Below are positions 7,578 to 14,021 of a DNA stretch of 14,575 nt, one piece after another. The notes beneath the pieces are model-generated. The model was not told the origin of the DNA and searched no databases. It saw only the letters and a list, made by a program, of their open reading frames with translations. Positions within the stretch are counted from its first letter, which is position 1. Each line of letters begins with the position of its first letter. The position numbers and the translations under genes are program-made. Source of the stretch: Spirochaetales bacterium (GTDB lineage: Bacteria; Spirochaetota; Spirochaetia; DSM-27196; SLAA01); the NCBI GenBank assembly GCA_007126415.1, contig SLBH01000012.1, positions 1 to 14,575 on the forward strand, given 5' to 3'.

Positions 7578-9351
7578 TGCTGTGCTCCGTTGTCAGCGAT
7601 TTCAGGAGCTTCTCACCGTGCTCGTCGGCGCCGGATGCGCGCTCCGAAATCTGTTGTTCCAGTTCATTCTCGAGCGACTTGAAGTCGTCGCTCATCCACT
7701 CGGTTCCGTTGTAGTCGAGAAACTTCTGGCGTAACTCGTTGAAGTAGTGCCGCGCTTCTTCCTTCGACTCTACCGAAAACTTGGTCACCAGAATCTTCAT
7801 TAGAATGGCGAAGATGTGCCGCTGCCGCTCAACGCTGACTGAGCGGTCGATTTCGTCGAAGGCGTTTTGCTGCATATAGACCGAGTCGACGAACTCGCCT
7901 TTGAGGTACAACACGTAGTCTTCCAGGCTGGTGCCTTCCTCACCAACGACCTTCATCATCTGGTCTACTTCGTTTCCTCGAAAAACGATGTCACGCGCGT
8001 ACTCGGTGGCGTCGTAATCCACCGAACCCTCATACTTACTCCAGCTGTCGAGCGGATCGATCGCCGGGTATTTGCGCGCGTCGGAGCGCTCACGCGAGAG
8101 CCCGTGGAACGCCCCGACAACCTTGAGCGTGGCCTGCGTAACCGGCTCCTCGAAGTTACCGCCGGCCGGACTAACCGTCCCTCCGATGGTGACAGAACCG
8201 ATGTTGCCGTCGTGCAGCCGCACGCGCCCGGCGCGCTCGTAAAACGCCGCGATTACCGACTCGAGATACGCGGGGAAGGCTTCCTCACCCGGGATCTCTT
8301 CCAGGCGGCCCGACATCTCGCGCATCGCCTGTGCCCAGCGCGAAGTGGAGTCGGCGAGCAGCAGTACGTTGAGCCCCATCTGGCGGTAGTACTCGGCGAT
8401 TGTCACCGCGGTGTACACCGAAGCCTCGCGCGCCGCTACCGGCATTGAGCTGGTGTTACAGATGATGACGGTGCGCTCCATCAGGGTGCGCCCGGTACGC
8501 GGGTCGGTCAGCTCCGGAAACTCGCGCAGGGTCTCGACAACCTCGCCGGCGCGCTCACCGCAGGCCGCGACAATTACAATATCGACCTCGGCGTTGCGGC
8601 TCGTGATCTGCTGCAACACCGTCTTCCCGGCGCCGAACGGGCCCGGAATACAGTACGTACCGCCGAGCGCCACCGGAATGAAGGTGTCGATCAGGCGCAC
8701 CTTGGTGACCATCTGCTCCTCGGGGCGAAGCCGCTCGGAATAGACCTTGATCGGCCGCTTTACCGGCCACTCGAACACCATCGTGAGGTCGTGTTTGCCG
8801 CCCTTGGCGTCGGTCACGGTTGCGACCTTCTCGTGCACGGTGTACTCGCCTTCATCGGCCACCCAGTCGACGGTGTACTCGCCGAGGAAGTTGAACGGTA
8901 CCATCACGCGATGGTCGAAAATGCCTTCCGGAACCGTTCCGACCGTGTCGCCCTGGCGAACGCTGTCGCCGACGGCGACCTTCGGCGTGAACTTCCACTT
9001 CTGCTCGCTCTCGAGCGCCTCGAGGTACACGCCGCGGTCAAGAAAGAAGCCCAGACGCTCGGCGAGCTCCGGCAAGGGGTTCTGCAACCCGTCGTAGACC
9101 TTGCCGAGCAAGCCGGGCCCTACGCTCACCGCGAGCAGCTCGCCGCTGAACTCCACCTCTTCGTTGATACCGATGCCGCCGGTCATCTCGAAGACCTGCA
9201 TCTCGGCGCGGTCTCCTTGGATGCGGATAACCTCGGACTTGAGCTTTTTGTCGCCGAGCGCGACGTAACCGACCTCGTTCAAGGCCACCTCGCCGTCGAC
9301 TCGGACGCTGATCATATTTCCGTTTACTCCGATCACTTTGCCTTTAGTCAT
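7570..9351 (-). CDS. atpA: V-type ATPase subunit A (catalytic subunit)
   Basis: This is the catalytic subunit that hydrolyses or makes ATP. It has 593 residues, a normal length. The N-terminal beta barrel (about 1-75) is followed by the A-specific insert, often called the non-homologous region (about 110-195). The Walker A is GPFGAGKT (237-244). The GER motif at 265-267 holds the expected catalytic glutamate (E266). LLADSTSRWAQAMREMSGRL (331-350) and the helical C-terminal domain complete the pattern. The ATG at 9351 has GGAG 11 bases upstream and lies 18 bp after the DUF2764 gene, the widest gap inside the operon. The reading GGTYCIPGPFGAGKT, rather than the archaeal GGTAAIPGPFGSGKT, again suggests the bacterial spirochaete/Bacteroidetes lineage. 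Confidence 0.98.
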   Translation of the reverse strand: MTKGKVIGVNGNMISVRVDGEVALNEVGYVALGDKKLKSEVIRIQGDRAEMQVFEMTGGIGINEEVEFSGELLAVSVGPGLLGKVYDGLQNPLPELAERLGFFLDRGVYLEALESEQKWKFTPKVAVGDSVRQGDTVGTVPEGIFDHRVMVPFNFLGEYTVDWVADEGEYTVHEKVATVTDAKGGKHDLTMVFEWPVKRPIKVYSERLRPEEQMVTKVRLIDTFIPVALGGTYCIPGPFGAGKTVLQQITSRNAEVDIVIVAACGERAGEVVETLREFPELTDPRTGRTLMERTVIICNTSSMPVAAREASVYTAVTIAEYYRQMGLNVLLLADSTSRWAQAMREMSGRLEEIPGEEAFPAYLESVIAAFYERAGRVRLHDGNIGSVTIGGTVSPAGGNFEEPVTQATLKVVGAFHGLSRERSDARKYPAIDPLDSWSKYEGSVDYDATEYARDIVFRGNEVDQMMKVVGEEGTSLEDYVLYLKGEFVDSVYMQQNAFDEIDRSVSVERQRHIFAILMKILVTKFSVESKEEARHYFNELRQKFLDYNGTEWMSDDFKSLENELEQQISERASGADEHGEKLLKSLTTEHSNA

Positions 9352-9369
9352 GGTTAGACGTACTCCAGG

Positions 9370-9942
9370 TTAGTCTTCGGAATCCTCATCGAAGGAATCC
9401 GTTATCTTTTCGTAGGTTTTCTCGAACACGCGAATCCCGTCTTCGCGATTGAACTTCCGGTTGCGCTCGAGCAGTCGCAGTTTCAAGAGGTATGCGATGA
9501 GTTTCTCTAGATCGAAGAAATGCCCGGCTTCGAGCTGGTCGAGCATCTGCCACCGAGCGAGCTGCAACGCCTGCTCGGCGCGCAGCGGCGAGCTCTCGGC
9601 GAGCGCGTTTCGCGCAAGCTCCTCGACCCGCCCTACATGCGTACCGTCGCCGCCGTCATCCGCGACGCGAAGGTACTTCTCGACGTCCTCGTTAAGCGCG
9701 GCACCGCGCAGCCGAGCGAGTGCGTTGCGAAGACCACGCTCAAACATGTACCAGTCGTTGAGTAGCGCGATATCGCTGGTCTCGGCGTGCTCGGGCCGGT
9801 ATCGCACAGCCTGCAACACCGCGAAATCAGACGCGGTGCAGTGCTGCGCGCACCGCTCGAGAAACTCATCGCTGGAGATAAACTCCTCGCTCTCGTAGAG
9901 TAAGAACGGGAGCGTCGCGACGAGATAATAGTACTGACTCAC
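9370..9942 (-). CDS. DUF2764 family protein, probable V-ATPase subunit C-like component
   Basis: This 190-residue protein opens with MSQYYYLVATLPFL, the start I associate with DUF2764 proteins encoded between E and A in bacterial V-ATPase operons. It has no signal peptide or membrane helix. It is predicted largely helical, with WYMFERGLRNALARLRG (64-80), then FDLEKLIAYLLKLRLLERNRK (143-163), and an acidic tail. In other V/A-ATPases, subunit C (Vma6/NtpC), a helical funnel joining the central shaft to the K ring, is usually encoded near here. No canonical C gene is present in this operon, so a C-like role is a reasonable inference. At 190 residues it is much shorter than a typical C subunit of about 330. 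The GTG start overlaps the atpE stop as GTGA, with GGGAG upstream, so its translation is coupled to subunit E. Confidence 0.8.
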   Translation of the reverse strand: MSQYYYLVATLPFLLYESEEFISSDEFLERCAQHCTASDFAVLQAVRYRPEHAETSDIALLNDWYMFERGLRNALARLRGAALNEDVEKYLRVADDGGDGTHVGRVEELARNALAESSPLRAEQALQLARWQMLDQLEAGHFFDLEKLIAYLLKLRLLERNRKFNREDGIRVFEKTYEKITDSFDEDSED

Positions 9943-10571
9943 TGATTCTCGCTCCCTTCAGTCTCCGCCGCTGCTTGGCTCAGTAGCTCGCCGAGGCGTG
10001 AGTTCAGGTGCAGGCGCAGCATCTCTGCGACACCTTCGGCCGAGAAGTCGTAGTACGCCGAGCCGTCGCGCTCACTCACGACGAAACCGGCCTCGAGCTC
10101 GGGGCTTGGTTTGATGGTGACGCCTTCGCCGAGTTGCTTCGCAAGCCGCGAGCGAAGGTTCTTCTCGAGCTTCTCGAGCTGGTCCTTCGGGAGCAGCACC
10201 GCGAGGTCGCCCTGCGAGCCCCCGGCCCAGGCCTCGACCAGCGCTACCACTGCGTTCTCCAAGGCCTCGCCGGTATAGGCTTCCTTGGTAGCGTTATCGA
10301 TCACCTCAGCGAAAATCGCTTGAATGCGCCCACGCAGCTGCAGCAACAGATCGCGCCCGGCTTGCTTCAAGGCTTGCTCGCCCGACTGTTCACGCTTTCG
10401 CGCTTCCTGCTCAGCCTCGGCGACGATCTGCTCGGCCTGCTTCTTGGCATCGGCTACGATATCCTCGGCACGCTTCTCAGCGTTCGAGACGATCTCGGAG
10501 GCCTGTGCCTCGGCGCTCTGCACACCCTCGGACTTTATTCGGTCAATCAGTTCTTTCAGCTGGACATCCAT
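9939..10571 (-). CDS. atpE: V-type ATPase subunit E (peripheral stalk)
   Basis: Subunit E forms the peripheral stalk that stops the A3B3 head turning with the rotor. The protein has 210 residues. The N-terminal third is a continuous helix with an 11-residue repeat (units at 24-34, 35-45, 46-56 and 57-67; the first three follow A-x-x-I-V-x-x-A). That spacing favours a right-handed coiled coil, as found in V/A-ATPase E-G stalks. The C-terminal domain, about 85-195, is globular and should bind the top of A/B; LNSRLGELL near 189-197 is typical of its end. It is the first gene of the operon. The ATG at 10571 follows AAGGA, nine bases away, after a 135-bp gap. The usual partner, subunit G/H, is not encoded in the window. 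Confidence 0.92.
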   Translation of the reverse strand: MDVQLKELIDRIKSEGVQSAEAQASEIVSNAEKRAEDIVADAKKQAEQIVAEAEQEARKREQSGEQALKQAGRDLLLQLRGRIQAIFAEVIDNATKEAYTGEALENAVVALVEAWAGGSQGDLAVLLPKDQLEKLEKNLRSRLAKQLGEGVTIKPSPELEAGFVVSERDGSAYYDFSAEGVAEMLRLHLNSRLGELLSQAAAETEGSENQ

Positions 10572-10608
10572 ACCCGCCTATCCTTTTTGCAAGTTGCTTG
10601 TGGTTTGG

Positions 10609-10625
10609 TCGACTCTACTAGTCGA
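10609..10625. repeat. 6-5-6 inverted repeat over the atpE candidate -10
   Basis: TCGACT and AGTCGA (minus-strand reading) flank a 5-base spacer. The dyad overlaps the proposed -10 box of the atpE promoter, where an operator would sit. It does not resemble the dyad in front of the TPR gene in sequence, only in geometry. It may be chance. Confidence 0.35.
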
Positions 10626-10640
10626 TTATCGTTTTCGCAA
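10612..10640 (-). promoter_or_regulatory. Candidate sigma-70-type promoter for the V-ATPase operon
   Basis: On the minus strand TTGCGA (10635-10640), a 17-base spacer and TAGAGT (10612-10617) match each consensus box at 4 of 6 positions. The -10 lies about 40 bases upstream of the atpE ATG, leaving room for a short leader. It is the best match in the 135-bp gap, but both boxes are weak, and read-through from the lipoprotein gene cannot be excluded because no terminator is evident in that gap. Confidence 0.3.
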
Positions 10641-10706
10641 GCCGGCCGCTCCCAAGCTCGCGCATACCCGTGAATCATCGCCGAGCGACGAGCGAGAGGT
10701 CGCAAT

Positions 10707-11321
10707 TCAGCGATCCCACTCGAGTTGCCAGGTGAGCGTCTTCTCCGAGGTGACGTACTCGGCGATTGTGCGCTCGTAACTCGCGGTTCGCCCGTCGCTC
10801 GAGAGCTCACCGAGATTGTGATCGAGAATCCGCGAAGGGGCCCGAACCTCGAAACTCAAGCGGTACTCCGAGAGAAACTCGGTAGCGAACGCGCGCGTCT
10901 CCTCGCCGATCTCCTCAACGGCGTCCTCGAGAATGACCTGGCCGTACTGCAGTCTACCGTTTCGCTCGGTGAGCGTGATGTAATCGCGCCTCCCGGCGTA
11001 CACCGCATTGAGGGCCTCGAGATTCTCGAACGCCAACTCTGCGTCGATCACAACGCGCTCGCCACGATCGCTGCGATCGTATGATCGTAACTCGAGCCCC
11101 TCGGTATCGCGTGCAAGTTGCTCGAACTCGCGTTCGCCAAACGGTACCGGCAGCTCAGACTCATCTTCGCCGACAGCTCCGAAGCCGATGAGCTCGGGGT
11201 CGGCGTTATACCGCATTCTGACCCGCCCGCTGCCGTCGTTCTCGATACTGATACGTGTCTCAATGTCGAGACATCCCGTGAGGATCACCAGAAATGCCGT
11301 GATCGCAAGCAGTTTCTTCAT
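10707..11321 (-). CDS. Predicted lipoprotein, function unknown
   Basis: From the ATG at 11321 the protein has 204 residues. MKKLLAITAFLVILTGC is a lipoprotein signal: two lysines, a hydrophobic core and a lipobox LTGC with the lipidated cysteine at 17. The mature part starts LDIETRISIENDGSGRVRMRYN, a beta-strand pattern that loosely recalls LppM/DUF3153-type envelope proteins; I hold that comparison at low confidence. The remainder looks like mixed beta and helix with no membrane segment near the C-terminus, so it should be a soluble domain tethered by the lipid. A GTG nine bases earlier could be used, but it falls inside GGGTGGAC, which makes a better ribosome binding site for the ATG. It sits between mutS2 and the ATPase operon, with a candidate promoter of its own. 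Confidence 0.8.
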   Translation of the reverse strand: MKKLLAITAFLVILTGCLDIETRISIENDGSGRVRMRYNADPELIGFGAVGEDESELPVPFGEREFEQLARDTEGLELRSYDRSDRGERVVIDAELAFENLEALNAVYAGRRDYITLTERNGRLQYGQVILEDAVEEIGEETRAFATEFLSEYRLSFEVRAPSRILDHNLGELSSDGRTASYERTIAEYVTSEKTLTWQLEWDR

Positions 11322-11371
11322 TGTGTCCACCCAATAGCATGCTCAATCAAAATTACTGCCGCTGCGTATCG

Positions 11372-11400
11372 ATATTATCTTAAATTATTGGATAACGCAA
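11372..11400 (-). promoter_or_regulatory. Candidate promoter for the lipoprotein gene
   Basis: Minus-strand TTGCGT (11395-11400), a 17-base spacer and TAATAT (11372-11377) lie in the most AT-rich stretch of the window, about 50 bases upstream of the lipoprotein ATG. The shifted hexamer GATAAT is a closer -10 match but leaves only 15 bases of spacer. The AT-richness against a GC-rich background is the main support. Confidence 0.4.
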
Positions 11401-11455
11401 GATCGAATTCCCTCGGTTTGTTCGACGACAGCAGTTTAGCGCTTTCGCCCGCGAT

Positions 11456-11485
11456 TGCCCAGAGTTGCCGAGAGCTGCCCAGAGT
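11456..11485. repeat. Three-copy 10-bp tandem repeat downstream of mutS2
   Basis: Plus-strand units TGCCCAGAGT, TGCCGAGAGC and TGCCCAGAGT stand head to tail, 17 bp past the mutS2 stop. The outer two are identical and the middle one differs at two positions. There is no U tract, so it is not an intrinsic terminator. I know of no function for it. Confidence 0.8.
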
Positions 11486-11501
11486 GTCCTTTGCGGTATT
11501 C

Positions 11502-14021
11502 CTAAGCCTGCAACTCCACAACGGTTTTACCGTATCCCCCGTCCTCGGGCCCGGCGTAGGAGATCTCGGACACTGCAGCGTGCTCAGACAGGAACGCGCG
11601 CGTGCCTTGCTGCAGCACACCTTCGCCTTTGCCGTGAATCACGCCGAAGCGCTGCGTTCCGCTGAGAAGGCATCGGTCGATCTGACGCTCGAGCTCTTCA
11701 ATCGCCTGCTCGAGCCGCATACCACGCAGATCAAGCTCAAATGCCGGCCCTTCGGTCCGCTCGTCTTCCTCCGAACCCTCGCCGCTCGGACGGTAGGACA
11801 CACCCGAGTACGAGACGGTCGGTTTGCCTGCGCCTCCGCCTGCGCCTCCGCCTGTACCTCGGCCCCCGCCTACGCCCCCACCCTCTTGAGCCGGCTCGAG
11901 GTCGGCCTCGGGAACCGAGAGCCGGATTGCACCGAAGCTGACGCTCCAACTGCCGTCGCTGTTGCGGGGCCCGAGAACCCCGCGCCGTCCCGATGAGCGG
12001 TCGCGTACATCCATACCGCTGCGGAGGCTCGGTCCCTGCTCGGCGGTCTGTTTTCGTCGCCGCGCACCGGCGCGTGTTTCGCCTCGCGCCTCTTGTGGTG
12101 GCCGTTGTTGGGCGCGCTGCGCCTCGGTCTCTCGCTCGAACTCGCGTTGCTCGTCTTCTACCAAGCGTGAGAGGTCGTCGAGCTCGGATCGCGCCGCTTT
12201 GGTCTTCTCGCGCGTGAGCTCGCCTTCGCGCAAGCTGCGCACCAGGTTCTCGATGCGCCGCCGGCTTTCCTCGATAACTCTGCGGTGCTCCTCCGCGGCC
12301 TCACCCCGTAGCGCGAGCTCGCGCCGGGCGATCTCGGCCTCACGTTCGGCGAGCTCCTGCTCGCGCCGCTGCAGCCGCCGTCGGGCGCTCTGCGCCTCGC
12401 CCTCGCTGACGCGAAGCCGTCGCTCACGCTCGGTCAGTTCCACCACGAGCTCATCGGCTCCGCTCCGCCCGCTCTTGAGAAGCTCCCTCGCGCGCGTAAG
12501 CACCGCTCCCGGAACGCCGCAGCTCTCGGCAACCTCGAGCGCGTGACTCGCTCCCGGCACCCCGGTAACAAGACGGTAGGTCGGCGCGAGCCGGTCTTGA
12601 TCGAACTCAACCGAGGCGTTCTCGGCGTCGTCGCGGGCGAAGCCGTAGCGCTTGAGCGCGCCGTGGTGCGTTGTCAGCAGCACCCGCGCCGAGTGTTCGG
12701 CGAAGTACTCGAGTAACGCCGCACCGATCGCGGCACCCTCGGAAGGGTCGGTACCGGCTCCGAGCTCATCGAGCAATACCAGCGAGTGCTCGTCGGCCTG
12801 TGCCACGATCTCGGCGATTCGGCTCATGTGCCCGGAAAACGTCGAGAGCGACTGCTCGATCGATTGCTCGTCGCCGATGTCGGCGTACACCGCGGTAAAC
12901 AACGGCACCGCCGAACCCTCCTCGGCCGGTATCTGCAGCCCAAACTGCCGGCACAGCGCGAGCAGCCCCACCGTCTTGAGCGCAACCGTCTTTCCACCGG
13001 TGTTGGGGCCGGTAATGATTAGACTCCGCACCCCCTCCGGAAGCGCGATATCTATCGGGACGGCGCTCTTTCCGAGCATTGGGTGGCGCGCGCGTCTGAG
13101 GCGAATCTCAGGACTGTCGGCTTCGGGCCGAATGCCGTTGAACTGCCTCGACCAGCGCGCTTTCGCGCGTACGGTATCGAGCTCGCCGACAATCTCGAGC
13201 TCGAGCAGAAGCGCATCGCGTTCTCGCCTGCAGGCCTCGCTGAGCTCGCGCAGCAGTCGCAGCAGCTCGCGCCGATACTCTTCGTGCGCCTCGGCGAGCG
13301 CGTTGTTCTTCTCAACGAGCTGCAGCGGTTCGAGGAACACCGTCCTACCGCTGCCGGAGACCTCGTGCACCACCCCGGGAATCGCGTTCTTGTGCGACGC
13401 GGCGATCGCGAGCACCGTACGGCCGTCGCGCACCGTAGGACGGTCGGCGTTGAAGGCGCGGGCGTAGCGTCCGTCGTTGAGGAAAGCGCCGGCGAGCCGC
13501 GATATCTCGCTCTGCAGGCCGAGGGTGCGCTTGCGGATACTCCGGAGCGCCGGAATCTCGTTCTCCTTGACCTCGCCGGTACGGTCGATCACGGCTCTAA
13601 TTTGTCGCACCAGCGCCGCCAACTCCGGCAGCTCAGCGGCACGCGACTGCAGATGCGGAAACTGCTCGGAATGGGCGACGATCGCGGAGCCCAAACGGGA
13701 GGCGCTCTCGGCGAACTCCGCTATCGCGGCAAGCTCGGAACCTTCGATCACCGCCCCCTCAACGCGGAGCCGCGTGACCGCCTCGCGAATCGCGGGAAAC
13801 GTCAATGATTGCGGTTCGAGGTCATCCTCCATGAAGGCGCGGTACTCGGCCACGAGATCCTGTGCGCGCTCGACCGTTTCTCGATCGGTCGCGATCGCCT
13901 CGTCGGTGATCCGAGCGCTCCCTTCGCTCGAGAGGCAGCGCTCTATCAGCATCGCCCTTACCTTTTCGAACTCGAGAACGCGTAACGCGTGTTCGTTCAT
14001 ACCGTTCACTCGGTCGCTCAT
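11502..14021 (-). CDS. mutS2: MutS2, MutS-family ATPase with C-terminal Smr nuclease domain
   Basis: MutS2 acts on recombination intermediates or collided ribosomes, depending on the species; it is not a mismatch-repair protein. From the ATG at 14021 it has 839 residues against about 780 usually. The core and lever helices come first, then Walker A GPNTGGKT (338-345) and Walker B LVLLDELGAGTD (414-425). A long charged coiled coil follows (about 520-640). A KOW-like segment (about 668-710), a glycine-rich linker (714-732), and an Smr domain with LDLRG (763-767) and HGKG (796-799) complete it. The extra length is in the coiled-coil/linker region. The ATG overlaps the murI stop as ATGA, with GGGGG ten bases upstream. 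M8 (14000) is a possible alternative start that would also leave a complete MutS2. No terminator follows the stop. Confidence 0.95.
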   Translation of the reverse strand: MSDRVNGMNEHALRVLEFEKVRAMLIERCLSSEGSARITDEAIATDRETVERAQDLVAEYRAFMEDDLEPQSLTFPAIREAVTRLRVEGAVIEGSELAAIAEFAESASRLGSAIVAHSEQFPHLQSRAAELPELAALVRQIRAVIDRTGEVKENEIPALRSIRKRTLGLQSEISRLAGAFLNDGRYARAFNADRPTVRDGRTVLAIAASHKNAIPGVVHEVSGSGRTVFLEPLQLVEKNNALAEAHEEYRRELLRLLRELSEACRRERDALLLELEIVGELDTVRAKARWSRQFNGIRPEADSPEIRLRRARHPMLGKSAVPIDIALPEGVRSLIITGPNTGGKTVALKTVGLLALCRQFGLQIPAEEGSAVPLFTAVYADIGDEQSIEQSLSTFSGHMSRIAEIVAQADEHSLVLLDELGAGTDPSEGAAIGAALLEYFAEHSARVLLTTHHGALKRYGFARDDAENASVEFDQDRLAPTYRLVTGVPGASHALEVAESCGVPGAVLTRARELLKSGRSGADELVVELTERERRLRVSEGEAQSARRRLQRREQELAEREAEIARRELALRGEAAEEHRRVIEESRRRIENLVRSLREGELTREKTKAARSELDDLSRLVEDEQREFERETEAQRAQQRPPQEARGETRAGARRRKQTAEQGPSLRSGMDVRDRSSGRRGVLGPRNSDGSWSVSFGAIRLSVPEADLEPAQEGGGVGGGRGTGGGAGGGAGKPTVSYSGVSYRPSGEGSEEDERTEGPAFELDLRGMRLEQAIEELERQIDRCLLSGTQRFGVIHGKGEGVLQQGTRAFLSEHAAVSEISYAGPEDGGYGKTVVELQA
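11829..11876. repeat. 12-bp tandem repeat inside mutS2 (Gly-rich linker)
   Basis: TGCGCCTCCGCC occurs twice in perfect tandem (11829-11840 and 11841-11852), followed by two degenerate units (11853-11864 and 11865-11876). On the coding strand it gives runs of glycine and alanine in the linker between the KOW-like segment and the Smr domain. Because the unit is a multiple of three, a change in copy number would keep the frame. Confidence 0.85.

Noticed and set aside
10556..10678. A possible 40-residue leader peptide gene filling the gap before atpE (starting MIHGYARAWE)
   Set aside because: No Shine-Dalgarno before its ATG, it overlaps atpE out of frame, and it contains no attenuator-like codon run.
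10685..10703. Small hairpin GCGAC-N9-GTCGC at the lipoprotein stop
   Set aside because: Only five base pairs and no U tract; not credible as a terminator.
11118..11996. A 292-codon open frame on the plus strand across the lipoprotein start, the gap and the mutS2 end
   Set aside because: It runs antisense to two well-supported genes, has no recognisable domain, and its end is a translation of the mutS2 glycine repeat in reverse. High GC makes such antisense frames common.
12652..13808. Two overlapping plus-strand open frames of 271 and 241 codons
   Set aside because: Both are antisense shadows of mutS2; their composition (Ser/Arg-rich) follows from the opposite strand's codons and no motif is present.
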